From Sphingomonas flavalba (GTDB taxonomy: Bacteria > Pseudomonadota > Alphaproteobacteria > Sphingomonadales > Sphingomonadaceae), in contig NZ_SPHY01000013.1 in assembly GCF_004796535.1 (NCBI RefSeq), positions 1 through 64,000 of the forward strand: 64,000 nt of DNA, in the 5' to 3' direction. The notes under the pieces were generated by a model that saw only the letters and a list, made by a program, of their open reading frames with translations, did no database searches and was not told the origin of the DNA. Below, in pieces: positions 8,487 through 19,314 of this stretch. A program made the translations under genes and the position numbers. How positions within the stretch are numbered: the stretch's first letter is position 1; the number at the start of each line of letters is the position of its first letter.

Positions 8487-9497
8487 TTAGCCGTTCGCCG
8501 GGTCGACGACCACCACCAGCTTGCCGATCGCCCCGCGCGCGCCAAGTCGGGCAATCGCCTCGCCGGCCCGCTCCAGCGGGTAGGTGGCAGTGACGCGCGG
8601 ATGGATACGCCCCTCGTCCCACAACGCGAACAATGTCTCGACATGGGCGGCATTGCCGTGCGGATCGCGCGCGGCGAACGCCCCCCAGAACACACCACAG
8701 ACGTCGCAACTCTTGAGCAACGTCAGGTTGAGCGGCAGGCGCGGTATGCCGGCGGGGAAGCCGACGACCAGATAGCGCCCTTCCCAACCGATCGCCCGCA
8801 GCGCCGGTTCGGCATAGTCGCCGCCGACCGGATCGAGGATGACATCGAACCCGTCGCGCCCGGCCTTGTCCTTGAAAGCATCGGCCAACGCCTTTGACTG
8901 CGCCTTGTCGAACGGCGCCCGGCCATAGATCAGCACGTCGTCCGCCCCGGCATCCCGCGCCGCCGCAGCCTTATCGGCGTCGGAAACCGCACCGACCACG
9001 CGCGCGCCGAATGCCTTGCCAAGCTCCACCGTCGCCAAGCCGACACCGCCGGCCGCGCCAAGCACGAGCAGCGACTGCCCGGCGTTCAACCGGCCGCGAT
9101 CGAGCAACGCGTGAATGGCGGTGGCATAGGTCAGCAACAGCGCGGAAGCCGACACCATCGACAGCTTGTCCGGTACCCGGAAGCAGCGTGCCGCCGGCAC
9201 CGCCACCTTCTCCGCCAGCCCGCCGGCGGTGGTCATCGCGATCAGCCGGTCGCCGGCCCGCCAGCCGCTGACGCCCTCGCCGACAGCCTCGACGATGCCG
9301 GATACCTCGCCGCCCGGCGCGAATGGTCGTTCCGGCTTGAGCTGGTATTTATCCTCAATGATCAACACGTCGGGAAAATTGATCGCGCAGGCGACCACCC
9401 GGACCAGCAGTTCGCCGACACCGGCAACCGGCTCCGCGACGTCGCTGAGCACCAGCGTTTCCGGCCCCCCGGGGGCAAGCGACAACAGCGCCTTCAT
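8487..9497 (-). CDS. NADPH:quinone oxidoreductase family protein (zinc-free MDR)
   Basis: A 336-residue medium-chain dehydrogenase/reductase of the quinone reductase branch. The N-terminal GroES-like domain runs to about residue 120 (NFPDVLIIEDKYQ, PFAPGGEVSGIV), followed by a Rossmann domain with LGAAGGVGLATVELGKAFGA (about 146-165). The catalytic zinc ligands of alcohol dehydrogenases are absent. It probably reduces a quinone or enone with NADPH; the substrate is unknown. It lies between the DUF1476 gene (62 bases) and leuD (87 bases) on the same strand. Confidence 0.88.
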   Translation of the reverse strand: MKALLSLAPGGPETLVLSDVAEPVAGVGELLVRVVACAINFPDVLIIEDKYQLKPERPFAPGGEVSGIVEAVGEGVSGWRAGDRLIAMTTAGGLAEKVAVPAARCFRVPDKLSMVSASALLLTYATAIHALLDRGRLNAGQSLLVLGAAGGVGLATVELGKAFGARVVGAVSDADKAAAARDAGADDVLIYGRAPFDKAQSKALADAFKDKAGRDGFDVILDPVGGDYAEPALRAIGWEGRYLVVGFPAGIPRLPLNLTLLKSCDVCGVFWGAFAARDPHGNAAHVETLFALWDEGRIHPRVTATYPLERAGEAIARLGARGAIGKLVVVVDPANG

Positions 9498-9584
9498 CCG
9501 TCTCTCCCTCGAATCGTCAAGACCGGGGGTAGCAAGCCGGGAACCGCGTTCAAAATCCGCTACGGCTGCGCCGCCGCGACGGGG

Positions 9585-10163
9585 CTACATCCAGGAGAAT
9601 GCCTCTGCCCGGCGCGCCTCATAAGCACCGATCGCCCCGTCCATCTTCAACGTCAGGCCGATTTCGTCGAGCCCGCCGAGCAGGCAGGATTTGCGGAACG
9701 GATCGATCTCGAAGGTGAAACGGTCCTGGAACGGCGTCGTCACCGTCTGGCTCTCCAGGTCAATGTCGATCGGGTCGGTCTTCGCCACCTCGATCAGCCG
9801 GTCGACCGCCTCCTGCGGCAGGACGACCGCCAATATGCCGTTCTTGAAGGCATTGCTGGAAAAAATGTCGGAATAGCTGGGTGCGATCACCGCCTGCACG
9901 CCCATGTCGGCCAGCGCCCAGGCAGCATGCTCACGGCTCGACCCGCAACCGAAATTGTCGCCGGCGATCAAGATCGGCGCACCGGCATATTCGGGGTCGT
10001 CGAACACGTTGCCCGGCTCGGCGCGAACGGTTTCGAACGCGCCCTTGCCCATGCCATTGCGGCTGATCGTCTTCAGCCAGTGCGCCGGGATGATGATGTC
10101 GGTGTCGACATTCTTGGCGCCGAACGGATAAGCGCGGCCGGAAATGTGGCTGACCGGCTTCAT
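9585..10163 (-). CDS. leuD: 3-isopropylmalate dehydratase small subunit
   Basis: LeuD forms with LeuC the enzyme that isomerises 2-isopropylmalate to 3-isopropylmalate in leucine synthesis. The 192-residue protein has the swivelling-domain blocks [33 protein letters not shown] and [20 protein letters not shown] 10163 is preferred over GTG 10169 because a GGAG at 7 bases' distance fits it and because it makes an ATGA overlap with the small gene upstream. The order is leuC, small ORF, leuD, all overlapping or nearly so. Confidence 0.96.
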   Translation of the reverse strand: MKPVSHISGRAYPFGAKNVDTDIIIPAHWLKTISRNGMGKGAFETVRAEPGNVFDDPEYAGAPILIAGDNFGCGSSREHAAWALADMGVQAVIAPSYSDIFSSNAFKNGILAVVLPQEAVDRLIEVAKTDPIDIDLESQTVTTPFQDRFTFEIDPFRKSCLLGGLDEIGLTLKMDGAIGAYEARRAEAFSWM

Positions 10164-10279
10164 CGCCACGCTCCGCCGGCATAGCCGGACACCGGCCGCT
10201 CGACCTTGGCGGAGGCAGCATAGGCGGCAAGGCCGCTGAGCGCGGCCCCGGCAATCAGCAGAAATAGCGCCCGTTTCAT
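10160..10279 (-). CDS. Small predicted exported or membrane protein between leuC and leuD (39 residues)
   Basis: A short gene reading [20 protein letters not shown] and ending in [10 protein letters not shown]. Its ATG (10279) lies 4 bases after the leuC TAG, with an AGGGGG ribosome site formed from the leuC end. Its TGA (10160-10162) overlaps the leuD ATG as ATGA. The lysine/arginine start and ~18-residue hydrophobic stretch suggest a signal peptide or single membrane anchor. The perfect translational coupling on both sides argues that it is real. I do not recognise a family; the function is unknown. Confidence 0.7.
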   Translation of the reverse strand: MKRALFLLIAGAALSGLAAYAASAKVERPVSGYAGGAWR

Positions 10280-10283
10280 CGCC

Positions 10284-11720
10284 CTACCCCCTCATCAATT
10301 CGCGCACGTCGGTCAGCCGCCCGGTCACCGCCGCCGCCGCCGCCATCACCGGCGACAGCAGGTGGGTGCGCGCGCCCGGCCCCTGCCGGCCGACGAAATT
10401 GCGGTTGGACGTCGACGCGCAACGCTCGCCCGCCGGCACCTTGTCCGGGTTCATCGCCAGGCACATCGAACAGCCGGCCTCGCGCCATTCGAACCCCGCC
10501 TCGATGAAGATGCGGTCCAGCCCTTCTTCCTCCGCCTGCCGCTTGACCAGCCCTGAACCGGGCACGACCAGCGCCTGACGAACGCCGCTGGCGACGCGGC
10601 GCCCCTTCACCACTCCGGCGGCGTCGCGAAGGTCCTCTATCCGGCTATTGGTGCAGCTCCCGATGAAGATATTCTCGATCGCCACGTCCTGCATGCGCTG
10701 GCCCGGCACCAGCCCCATATAGGCCAGCGCACGGCGCGCCGCTTCTCGCTTCGACGGATCGGAGAAGCTGTCCGGATCGGGCACGGTGCCGGCGATCGAC
10801 ACCACATCCTCCGGGCTGGTGCCCCAGGTGACGTTGGGTGCGATCTCTGCCGCATCGACCAGAACGGTGCGGTCATAGACGGCGCCGGGGTCGGACGGCA
10901 GCGTCCGCCACCAGGCCATTGCCTTGGTCCAGGCCTCACCCTTCGGCGCCATCGGGCGGCCTTCCAGATAAGCGTAGGTCTTGTCGTCCGGCGCGATCAG
11001 CCCGGCGCGGGCGCCGCCCTCGATCGACATGTTGGCGACGGTCAGCCGCCCCTCGATCGACATCGCGCGGATTGTCGAGCCGGTATATTCGATGACATAG
11101 CCGGTGCCGCCCGCCGCGCCAATCCGCCCGATCACTTCCAGGATCAGGTCCTTCGCCGTCACACCGAAACCCAGCGTGCCGTCGATCCGCACCTCCATCG
11201 CCTTCGACCGCTTGAGCAGTAGCGTCTGGGTGGCGAGGACATGCTCGACCTCGCTGGTGCCGATGCCGAAGGCGAGCGCACCCAGCGCGCCGTGCGCGGC
11301 AGTATGGCTGTCGCCGCACACCAGCGTCGTACCCGGCAGTGTGAAGCCCTGTTCCGGTCCGACAACATGGACGATGCCCTGTTCCGGCGCGACGGCATCG
11401 AAATAGCGGATACCGAACGCGCGGGTGTTGTGTTCCAGCGCGGCGAGCTGGTCGGCGCTTTCGCGATCGGCGATCGGCAACCGGCGGCCGGCGGCGTCGA
11501 CCCGCGCCGTCGTCGGCAGATTGTGGTCGGGCACGGCAAGCGTCAGGTCCGGCCGGCGCACTGTGCGCCCGGCGACTCGAAGCCCCTCGAACGCCTGCGG
11601 GCTGGTCACCTCGTGGACGAGGTGACGGTCGATGTAGATCAGGCTGGTGCCATCGTCGCGCGTCTCGACGACATGGGCGTCCCAGATTTTCTCGTAAAGG
11701 GTGCGGGGCTTGCTGGTCAT
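10284..11720 (-). CDS. leuC: 3-isopropylmalate dehydratase large subunit
   Basis: A 478-residue aconitase-family subunit that carries the [4Fe-4S] cluster and most catalytic residues. Landmarks are [11 protein letters not shown] at the start, [38 protein letters not shown] with the first cluster cysteine, and [17 protein letters not shown] with CSMCLAMNP carrying the other two. The length is normal. It heads the leuC-small ORF-leuD operon. No leader peptide or attenuator is obvious in the 47 bases upstream. Confidence 0.97.
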   Translation of the reverse strand: MTSKPRTLYEKIWDAHVVETRDDGTSLIYIDRHLVHEVTSPQAFEGLRVAGRTVRRPDLTLAVPDHNLPTTARVDAAGRRLPIADRESADQLAALEHNTRAFGIRYFDAVAPEQGIVHVVGPEQGFTLPGTTLVCGDSHTAAHGALGALAFGIGTSEVEHVLATQTLLLKRSKAMEVRIDGTLGFGVTAKDLILEVIGRIGAAGGTGYVIEYTGSTIRAMSIEGRLTVANMSIEGGARAGLIAPDDKTYAYLEGRPMAPKGEAWTKAMAWWRTLPSDPGAVYDRTVLVDAAEIAPNVTWGTSPEDVVSIAGTVPDPDSFSDPSKREAARRALAYMGLVPGQRMQDVAIENIFIGSCTNSRIEDLRDAAGVVKGRRVASGVRQALVVPGSGLVKRQAEEEGLDRIFIEAGFEWREAGCSMCLAMNPDKVPAGERCASTSNRNFVGRQGPGARTHLLSPVMAAAAAVTGRLTDVRELMRG

Positions 11721-11767
11721 GACGGCGGCGCCTTAACCGGTTAACGCCGGCGAGGGAAGTCGGGGGG

Positions 11768-13048
11768 TCACCGCGCGGTGATTGTCGCGTGGCCGCCGAC
11801 ACCGCCGTCAAGGCGCAACCAGTCGCGGTCGCCCAGTCCGTAAAGCATGTCGAGCACCTCCAACTGGATACGGCTGGGCGCCCCGCTCTGCGAATTCCAC
11901 AGCACCGCCACGCCGGCACGGGTACGCGGATCGAACAATATGGTCGAACGATAGCCGCGCACCGCACCCTGATGGCCGATCAGCCGATGCCCTTCGAAAT
12001 CATAGTCGCGCCAGCCGAGCGCGTAGCGCGATGGCCCCATCGCGCGGGCAAAAGCGGTGTTGCGCCGTCCGGTGTCGACGCGCGCCATATGCGCCGCATC
12101 CAGCACTGCCGGCGACACGACCCGCGGCGTCAGGCCGATCTGGGCGCGCATCCACAACGCCAGGTCCATGATCGAGCTGTTGACCCCGCCCGCCGCCGGC
12201 ACCCGGTAATACGGGTCCTCGACCGACACCGTCGTCTGCCCGACATGCGGCCGCGCCCAGCTCCTGGACGACATCAGGCCGATGCGGGTCAGGCTCGCAT
12301 CCTGCATGCCGAGCGGGCGAAACAGCCGGTCGCGCACTTCCTCGGCATAGGGGCGGCCGGTCACCGCCTCCACCACTTCGCTGACGGAATCGAACGCGAC
12401 ATTCTGGTAGCTGTGGCAGGTGCCGGGCTGGCACAGCGCCGACAGGCCGCCGAGCGACGTCCGGATCACGCGCGGGTCTTGCCCGCCTTCCAGCCGGTCG
12501 TCGAACGCATTGTGGCTAAGGCCGACGCGGTGCGACAGCACATCGGCGACGGTGGCGATCTGTTCGCCGCCGCGCGGCAGGCGCAGCGTCTTGGAATAGC
12601 GGGAGATCGGGTCGTCGAGCGACAACTTGCCTTCCGCCGCCAGCTCAGCAACCAGCGTGCCCGCCACCCCCTTCGACAGCGACGCCCAGCGGAAAACCGT
12701 GCGGACGCCGACCGGCTCGGCGCCCTTCGCCTCGGTCAGGCCATAGCCCTTGACGAAGCTGATCTCGCCGTTCTCGATAATCGCCACCGCCATGCCGACC
12801 ATGTCCGGCCGCTCGACCAACTGGCGAAGCCGCTCGTCGAGCAAGGCGTAATCGATGCGGCTGGGCGCTCGCAACAGCGCCGGGTCGGCGGCGATCGCCT
12901 CGCGGGCGATCGACAGATGCGGCGGCTGCGGTTCGACCTGCGCGGAGGCGCTGGACCGCCCGCCGGTCGCGACCAGCGCGGCCACGGTGCCCAACGCCCC
13001 TGCCACCACCAGCAGGGGGCGCGCACCGCGCATATAGTCCTTCCACAT
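11768..13048 (-). CDS. Serine hydrolase of the class C beta-lactamase/penicillin-binding family
   Basis: A ~426-residue exported hydrolase. A signal peptide-like stretch (LLVVAGALGTVAALVATGG) comes first; the catalytic SLSK tetrad sits in FRWASLSKGVAG, followed by the tyrosine motif YQN (HSYQNVAFDSVSE) and the third-box substitute HQG (LIGHQGAVRGYRS). These are the three active-site elements of class C-type hydrolases; real substrates range from D-amino peptides to esters, so a resistance role is not implied. ATG 13048 is chosen; GTG 13054 and ATG 13033 are also in frame. It lies 4.7 kb from the BlaI/M56 pair. Upstream 13049-13179 is AT-richer than its surroundings. Confidence 0.85.
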   Translation of the reverse strand: MWKDYMRGARPLLVVAGALGTVAALVATGGRSSASAQVEPQPPHLSIAREAIAADPALLRAPSRIDYALLDERLRQLVERPDMVGMAVAIIENGEISFVKGYGLTEAKGAEPVGVRTVFRWASLSKGVAGTLVAELAAEGKLSLDDPISRYSKTLRLPRGGEQIATVADVLSHRVGLSHNAFDDRLEGGQDPRVIRTSLGGLSALCQPGTCHSYQNVAFDSVSEVVEAVTGRPYAEEVRDRLFRPLGMQDASLTRIGLMSSRSWARPHVGQTTVSVEDPYYRVPAAGGVNSSIMDLALWMRAQIGLTPRVVSPAVLDAAHMARVDTGRRNTAFARAMGPSRYALGWRDYDFEGHRLIGHQGAVRGYRSTILFDPRTRAGVAVLWNSQSGAPSRIQLEVLDMLYGLGDRDWLRLDGGVGGHATITAR

Positions 13049-13179
13049 CCCCACGCTCTTCGCGACCCTTATACGCCTCGAAAGCTCAGGAATCAGATAA
13101 TTGCACCAATTTCAAGATAAAGTGTGAAAACTTACGGCAATGTGAGTCCGGCGCGCGACCAACGCCATGACGCCGGCAC

Positions 13180-13814
<635 letters not shown>

Positions 13815-13815
<1 letters not shown>

Positions 13816-14720
13816 TATCGTGCTCCTTCGGTGGCAGGTACGGTAGCGGGGTCGGACCAGCGCTTGTCCGACGGAAAGACATCGTCGAAGCCGCCCTTCA
13901 GCGCGCTTCCGTAGACCGGGTTCGGCAGCAGGAACCAGCCGCGCCCCCACAGCGCCGCGATCGGCCCGCTCGCCGCCGCGGCCCGCCGTTCGGCAACCGA
14001 CGGGATCGCCGCGAACAGGTCACTGAAATCGCCGAGCTGGTCGCCGGCCATCGCGATCACGCAATATTTGGCGGCGATGGTCGCGCGCCGCCCGTCCTTG
14101 GCCGATCCGCCCGCATCGTCGCCGGCCAGGAACAGCGTCTGGCCGTGGACCGCATTGCCCAGCCCGGCGGCACGCAGCGCATAGGCCGTCCAGGCGGCAT
14201 TGGCGGCGGCGCGGTTGGAATTGAACACGACGGTAACGCCCGCCTTGCGCAGCGCGTCGACCGCCGCCGCCGCGCCCGGCGCCGCGACGACCTTGTCGGC
14301 CCCGCTCTGCTCCCAGCGGGTCCAGCGCTCCGGGTCGAACGGTGCGCCGCTGACCGCCTCGGCATATTCATAACCAAGGTTGAGCAGCACCGTCTCGTCG
14401 ATATCGACGACCACCGCCGGCGGCCGGTCGCCGCAGCGGACGAATCCCGGCGCCGTCAGCGTCGTGCCGGCGGCCAGCACGACGCTGTCCTCCGGGTTTC
14501 CGCCGCGATTGACGACGACATGGTCGACCAACGCCTGCCAGGCCTGGACGCCCAGCGCCGCCGCCTCGCCGGATCCATAAAGATACTGCATCGTCGCCGG
14601 CGGTGCCGTCGGGGCCTGCGGCGCCGCTTCCGGCGCTCCACCCATCACCGTCGAGCAGGCCGACAGCAGCAGGCCAAGCGCCGCGGCAGCCAGCGGCCGT
14701 TCGGGCACCGGCCGGATCAC
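13815..14720 (-). CDS. HAD-family acid phosphatase lipoprotein, e(P4)-like
   Basis: A 301-residue predicted lipoprotein: the signal LLLSACSTV gives a lipobox cysteine near residue 22. The HAD nucleophile motif [17 protein letters not shown] follows, with VVFNSNRAA as motif II and the [19 protein letters not shown] region as motif III. This matches class B/C acid phosphatases and 5'-nucleotidases such as Haemophilus e(P4). It starts at GTG 14720, overlapping the scoA stop (GTGA), and overlaps the scoB start at its end, so it sits inside the CoA-transferase operon. The substrate is unknown. Confidence 0.85.
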
Positions 14721-15424
14721 GCCGCCTCGCGCTGACGGACGGTGCGGAACTCGATCGGCTTGTCGTAGGGCGCGCCCAGGATCAGCCGGTTGACGAAGAT
14801 GCCGGGCAGGTGGACGTGGTCCGGGTCGAGCGAGCCGACCGGTACGATCTCCTCCACTTCGGCGACGCAGATCTTGCCCGCCGTCGCCATCGGCTGGTTG
14901 AAATTGCGCGCCGTCTTGCGGAACACCAGATTGCCCGCCTCATCCGCCTTCCAGCCCTTGACGATCGCCAGGTCGGCGCGGATGCCGCGTTCCAGCACGT
15001 AGGTCACGCCGTCGAACTCCTTCAGCTCCTTGCCCTCGGCGGCGAGCGTGCCCACGCCCGTCTTGGTGTAGAAGCCGGGGATGCCGGCGCCGCCGGCGCG
15101 GCAGCGTTCCGCCAGCGTGCCCTGCGGGCAGAATTCGACCTCAAGCTCGCCCGCCAGATATTGCCGCTCGAATTCCTTGTTCTCGCCGACATAGGAGGCG
15201 ACCATCTTGGCGATCTGGCGGCTGCGCAGCAGCTTGCCCAGCCCCTGCCCGTCGATGCCGGCATTGTTGGATACGCAGGTCAGCCGCTTGGTCCCGGCCG
15301 CCTCGATCGCCTCGATCAGCCTGACCGGCACGCCGCACAGGCCGAAACCGCCGGCGCAGATCGTCATGCCGTCGAACAGCACGCCGTCCAGTGCCGCCGC
15401 CGCGTCGGAATAGAGCTTCTTCAC
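14717..15424 (-). CDS. scoA: 3-oxoacid CoA-transferase subunit A
   Basis: A 235-residue subunit A, partner of ScoB. It has DGMTICAGGFGLCGVP (residues ~19-34), SNNAG, the ELEVEFCPQGTLAERCRAGGAGIPGF region (shared with SCOT proteins) and NFNQPMATAGK. GTG 15424 is taken as start because GGAGGAT lies 8 bases upstream and the conserved N-terminus begins there. It is first in an overlapping trio with the phosphatase and scoB. Such enzymes feed acetoacetate and ketone bodies into central metabolism. Confidence 0.95.
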   Translation of the reverse strand: MKKLYSDAAAALDGVLFDGMTICAGGFGLCGVPVRLIEAIEAAGTKRLTCVSNNAGIDGQGLGKLLRSRQIAKMVASYVGENKEFERQYLAGELEVEFCPQGTLAERCRAGGAGIPGFYTKTGVGTLAAEGKELKEFDGVTYVLERGIRADLAIVKGWKADEAGNLVFRKTARNFNQPMATAGKICVAEVEEIVPVGSLDPDHVHLPGIFVNRLILGAPYDKPIEFRTVRQREAA

Positions 15425-15668
15425 GAAAATATCCTCCGGCTGCCGCTGTCGACACGGCAATTAAGCGCGCCGATGCCGCCGGTCAAATCCGGCGGGGAAC
15501 CGCGCCAACATACGGAAAGCCCATTGCGATTTCATGGCGCGACGACGCCGAGGCGCCTCGCGTCCCGGCTATCGGGTGCCGTGCCGCGCAATGACCGGAA
15601 AGCCCCCGGAATCGAACAGGCCGCCCGGCATTGCACCGCGCGGCCCGTCGCTTGTCCGGCAAATTTTC

Positions 15669-15851
15669 TTATATCTTGTCGCCAAGCGCGCCCTTGATGG
15701 CGCCGGCCGCCTTCTGGGCCTTGCCGCGCACTTGCTGGCCCGCGCCCTCGGCCGCCAGCTTGTCGTTGTCGGTATGCTTGCCGATCGTCTGCTTGGCCTT
15801 GCCGATGGCTTCGTTCGCCGTGCCCTTGGCCTTGTCGATCATCTCGCCCAT
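15669..15851 (-). CDS. CsbD family stress-response protein
   Basis: A 60-residue lysine-rich protein with the CsbD pattern: IDKAKGTANEAIGKAKQTIG, then VRGKAQKAAGAIKGALGD. CsbD proteins accumulate under general stress, but their biochemical role is unknown. The start ATG 15851 has GAGGAG upstream. The 244 bases between it and scoA (15425-15668) hold no gene that I can support. thiSG ends upstream at 15914. Confidence 0.9.
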   Translation of the reverse strand: MGEMIDKAKGTANEAIGKAKQTIGKHTDNDKLAAEGAGQQVRGKAQKAAGAIKGALGDKI

Positions 15852-15913
15852 TACGCATACTCCTCGATACGGGGTAGATCGGCATAACGGACGGGCAGCG
15901 CCTGTTGTTCCAG

Positions 15914-16918
15914 TCAGATCAGCCCGGCGAGCGGACTGGACGGGTCGGCATACAGCCGCCGCCCCATCCGCCCGGCGCGATAGGCGAGCCGCCCGGATTC
16001 GACTGCCGCCTTCATCGCCGCCGCCATCAGCAGCGGGTCTTTCGCCTCGGCGATCGCGGTGTTCATCAGCACGCCGTCGCAGCCCAGTTCCATCGCCGCC
16101 GCCGCGTCGGACGCGGTACCGACGCCGGCGTCGACCAGCACCGGCACCTTCGCGCCTTCGACGATCAGGCGGATGGTAACGCGGTTCTGGATGCCGAGGC
16201 CGGAGCCGATCGGCGCGCCCAGCGGCATGATCGCCACCGCCCCGGCATCCTCCAGCCGCCGCGCGGCGATCGGGTCGTCGGCGCAATAGACCATTGGCTT
16301 GAAGCCTTCCTTCGCCAGGACCTCGGTCGCGCGCAACGTCTCCAGCATGTCGGGGTAGAGCGATTTCGCCTCGCCCAGCACCTCCAGCTTGACGAGGTCC
16401 CAGCCCCCCGCCTCGCGCGCCAGCCGCAGGGTGCGGATCGCCTCCTCGGCGGTAAAGCAGCCGGCGGTGTTGGGCAGGTAGGTGACCGTCTTCGGGTCGA
16501 TGAAGTCGGTGAGCATCGGCGCCTTGGGGTCGGCGATGTTGACCCGCCGCACCGCGACGGTGACGATCTCCGCGCCCGAAGCGGCGACCGCCGCCGCATT
16601 CTGCGCGAAATCCTTGTATTTGCCGGTGCCGACGATCAGGCGCGAACGGAAACTGTGCCCGGCAACGGTCCAGCGGTCCTCGTCAACCGGCCGGGCGCTG
16701 TCGCCGCCGCCGACGAAATGGACTATTTCCAGCGAATCGCCATCGGCGATCACCACATCCGCCAGCGTCGAGCGCGGCACGATCTCCAGATTGCGCTCGA
16801 CCGCCACCTTCTCTGGCGCCAGGCCCAGCTCGGTCGCCAGCCCGGCAATAGTCAGTCCTGCCGTGACCCGGCGGCCTTCCCCGTTGACCGTGATGCTGAT
16901 CGTCCTGTCGCCGCTCAT
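15914..16918 (-). CDS. thiG: Fused sulfur carrier protein ThiS and thiazole synthase ThiG
   Basis: A 334-residue two-domain protein for the thiazole half of thiamine. Residues 1-72 are a complete ThiS ubiquitin-like domain ending VHFVGGG; after a ~10-residue linker, residues 83-334 are ThiG (VGTGKYKDF, the DLVKLEVLG block with the imine-forming lysine, [37 protein letters not shown]). In separate ThiS the terminal Gly-Gly must be free to become the thiocarboxylate, so the fusion is mechanistically odd. ATG 16918 is the start; the frame is open to 16975. No TPP riboswitch is visible upstream. It is divergent from aroQ. Confidence 0.93.
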   Translation of the reverse strand: MSGDRTISITVNGEGRRVTAGLTIAGLATELGLAPEKVAVERNLEIVPRSTLADVVIADGDSLEIVHFVGGGDSARPVDEDRWTVAGHSFRSRLIVGTGKYKDFAQNAAAVAASGAEIVTVAVRRVNIADPKAPMLTDFIDPKTVTYLPNTAGCFTAEEAIRTLRLAREAGGWDLVKLEVLGEAKSLYPDMLETLRATEVLAKEGFKPMVYCADDPIAARRLEDAGAVAIMPLGAPIGSGLGIQNRVTIRLIVEGAKVPVLVDAGVGTASDAAAAMELGCDGVLMNTAIAEAKDPLLMAAAMKAAVESGRLAYRAGRMGRRLYADPSSPLAGLI

Positions 16919-17001
16919 CGAATCCTGCGCCTTTGCGTGTTGGAGTGAGGGGTCATATAGGAACCGGCTTCGCACCGCCGCAACCGAAAGGCGCTTCTGT
17001 C

Positions 17002-17436
17002 ATGGCCGATACCGTGTACGTGCTGAACGGTCCCAACCTGAACCTGCTCGGATTGCGCGAGCCGGAGATATACGGGGCGGACACGCTCGACGACATCGCC
17101 GGTATGCTCGAGGACCGCGCCCGCGAGCTGGGCCTGACCGTCGACGTCCGCCAGTCCAACCACGAAGGTCATCTGGTCGACTGGATGCACGAGGCGAATG
17201 CGGCGGGCGCGAAGGCCGTGCTGCTCAACGCCGCCGGCTACACCCACACCTCCGTCGCGCTGCACGATGCGATCAAGGCGATTGCGGTCCCGGTGATCGA
17301 GGTGCATCTGTCCAATCCGCACCGGCGGGAACACTTCCGCCACCGCAGCTATGTCGGCGGTGCGGCGAAAGGCACGGTCGCCGGTTTCGGCGCGCTGTCC
17401 TACCTGCTCGCGCTGGACGCGGCCGCCCGTCTCTGA
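17002..17436 (+). CDS. aroQ: 3-dehydroquinate dehydratase, type II
   Basis: A 144-residue type II dehydroquinase of the shikimate pathway. The motifs are [17 protein letters not shown] with the catalytic tyrosine, [30 protein letters not shown] and [20 protein letters not shown]. The start is ATG 17002, where the family N-terminus ([10 protein letters not shown]) begins. It is followed on the same strand by accB (35 bases) and accC, an order conserved in many alphaproteobacteria. Confidence 0.97.
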   Translation: MADTVYVLNGPNLNLLGLREPEIYGADTLDDIAGMLEDRARELGLTVDVRQSNHEGHLVDWMHEANAAGAKAVLLNAAGYTHTSVALHDAIKAIAVPVIEVHLSNPHRREHFRHRSYVGGAAKGTVAGFGALSYLLALDAAARL

Positions 17437-17471
17437 CAGGGAACGCCGCAACAGGGAACCAAGAGGGTCGC

Positions 17472-17957
17472 ATGACCGAGAAGAAAGATGCCGCGCCGAT
17501 GCGCGTTGATACGGCGCTGGTCCGCCAGCTCGCCGAACTGCTCGACGAAAACGGACTGACCGAAATCGAGGTGGAGGACGGCGACCGCTCGATCCGCGTC
17601 GCCCGCACCGTAACCGTCGCGGCGGCGCCCGTCGCCGCGGCAGCCGTCCCGGCGGCGGCCCCCGCGCCTGCCCCCGCCTCGGCCGCAGAGGCTGCGCCGA
17701 CCGGCGATGTACTGGCCGACCATCCCGGCGCCATCCGCTCGCCGATGGTCGGCACCGCCTATCTGTCGCCGGAGCCGGGCGCGCGCGCGTTCGTCTCCGT
17801 CGGCGACAGCGTCGCGGCCGGTCAGACCCTGCTGATCGTCGAAGCGATGAAGGTGATGAACCCGATCACCGCGCCCTCCGCCGGCACGGTCAAGGCGCTG
17901 CTGGTCGAAAGCGGTCAGCCCGTCGAGTTCGACCAGCCGCTGATCGTCGTCGGCTGA
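17472..17957 (+). CDS. accB: Biotin carboxyl carrier protein of acetyl-CoA carboxylase
   Basis: A 161-residue BCCP. The N-terminal helices ([20 protein letters not shown]) are followed by an Ala/Pro linker (about residues 50-75) and the biotinyl domain with EAMKVMN, where Lys-127 is the biotin site. It carries the carboxyl group between AccC and the AccAD transferase in fatty acid synthesis. accC starts 4 bases after its stop. The ligase that attaches the biotin (birA) is in this window, at the end of the nuo operon. Confidence 0.97.
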   Translation: MTEKKDAAPMRVDTALVRQLAELLDENGLTEIEVEDGDRSIRVARTVTVAAAPVAAAAVPAAAPAPAPASAAEAAPTGDVLADHPGAIRSPMVGTAYLSPEPGARAFVSVGDSVAAGQTLLIVEAMKVMNPITAPSAGTVKALLVESGQPVEFDQPLIVVG

Positions 17958-17961
17958 TCCG

Positions 17962-19311
17962 ATGCCCATCAGCAAGATACTGATCGCCAATCGCGGCGAA
18001 ATCGCGCTGCGTATCCACCGCGCGGCTCATGAAATGGGGATCAAGACGGTCGCGGTGCACTCCACCGCCGATGCCGACGCGATGCATGTCCGGCTGGCCG
18101 ATCAGGCGGTGTGCATCGGCCCGCCGCCCGCCATCGATTCCTATCTCAATATCCCCAACATCATCTCGGCGGCGGAGATTTCCGGCGCCGACGCAATCCA
18201 CCCCGGCTACGGCTTCCTGTCGGAAAACGCCCGCTTCGCCGAGATCGTCGAGATGCACAATCTGGTGTGGATCGGCCCGAAGCCGGAACATATCCGCACG
18301 ATGGGCGACAAGGTGGAGGCGAAGCACACCGCCGGCAAGCTCGGCCTGCCGCTCGTCCCCGGCTCCGACGGTGCGGTGTCGGACAGCGAGGAAGCGCACC
18401 GGATCGCGGCCGAGATCGGCTATCCGGTCATCATCAAGGCGGCGAGCGGCGGCGGCGGGCGCGGCATGAAGGTGTGCAACGGCCCGGACGAGCTGGACAG
18501 CCTGATCGCACAGGCCGGATCGGAGGCGAAAGCCGCCTTTGGCGACGCCACCGTCTACCTCGAGAAATATCTCGGCAATCCGCGCCATATCGAATTCCAG
18601 ATCTTCGGCGACGGCAACGGCAACGCCATCCACCTGGGCGAGCGCGATTGCTCGCTGCAGCGCCGTCACCAGAAGGTGCTCGAAGAAGCGCCCTCCCCTG
18701 TCATCACGCCGGAGGAACGGGCGCGGATGGGCGGCGTCGTCGCCAGGGCGATGGCCGACATGGGCTATCGCGGCGCCGGCACCATCGAATTCCTGTGGGA
18801 AGCCGGCAAATTCTACTTCATCGAGATGAACACCCGGCTTCAGGTCGAACATCCGGTGACGGAGGCGATCACCGGCCTCGATCTGGTGCGCGAGCAGATC
18901 CGCATCGCCGACGGCCACGGCCTGACCCTGCGCCAACAGGATGTGCAGTTCCGCGGCCATGCGATCGAATGCCGGATCAACGCGGAAGACCCGCGCAGCT
19001 TCGCGCCGTCGCCGGGGCTGGTCAAAAGCTACCACACGCCGGGCGGAATGCATGTGCGCGTCGATAGCGGCCTCTACGCCGGCTATCGCATCCCGCCCTA
19101 TTACGACAGCATGATCGCCAAGCTGATCGTCTACGGCACCACCCGCGCCGGGGCGCTGCGCCGCCTGCGACGCGCGCTGGAGGAATTCGCGATCGACGGG
19201 ATCAAGACCACCATTCCCCTCCATCAGGCGCTGCTCGACGACCCGGAATTCCAGGCCGGCGACTACACGATCAAGTGGCTGGAGGAATGGCTGGCCCGGC
19301 AGGAAGGTTAG
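17962..19311 (+). CDS. accC: Biotin carboxylase subunit of acetyl-CoA carboxylase
   Basis: A 449-residue ATP-grasp enzyme that carboxylates biotin on AccB. It has the normal length and family blocks: [14 protein letters not shown] at the start, [10 protein letters not shown], the glycine-rich loop [32 protein letters not shown], the metal-binding [15 protein letters not shown], and the C-terminal [12 protein letters not shown]. It is the last essential gene of the aroQ-accB-accC group; arsC follows by 3 bases. Confidence 0.98.
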   Translation: MPISKILIANRGEIALRIHRAAHEMGIKTVAVHSTADADAMHVRLADQAVCIGPPPAIDSYLNIPNIISAAEISGADAIHPGYGFLSENARFAEIVEMHNLVWIGPKPEHIRTMGDKVEAKHTAGKLGLPLVPGSDGAVSDSEEAHRIAAEIGYPVIIKAASGGGGRGMKVCNGPDELDSLIAQAGSEAKAAFGDATVYLEKYLGNPRHIEFQIFGDGNGNAIHLGERDCSLQRRHQKVLEEAPSPVITPEERARMGGVVARAMADMGYRGAGTIEFLWEAGKFYFIEMNTRLQVEHPVTEAITGLDLVREQIRIADGHGLTLRQQDVQFRGHAIECRINAEDPRSFAPSPGLVKSYHTPGGMHVRVDSGLYAGYRIPPYYDSMIAKLIVYGTTRAGALRRLRRALEEFAIDGIKTTIPLHQALLDDPEFQAGDYTIKWLEEWLARQEG

Positions 19312-19314
19312 GCG

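Noticed and set aside
11768-13048. The serine hydrolase as the beta-lactamase controlled by the BlaI/M56 pair
   Set aside because: It is 4.7 kb away with leu genes between, and I see no TACA-N2-TGTA operator at its start.
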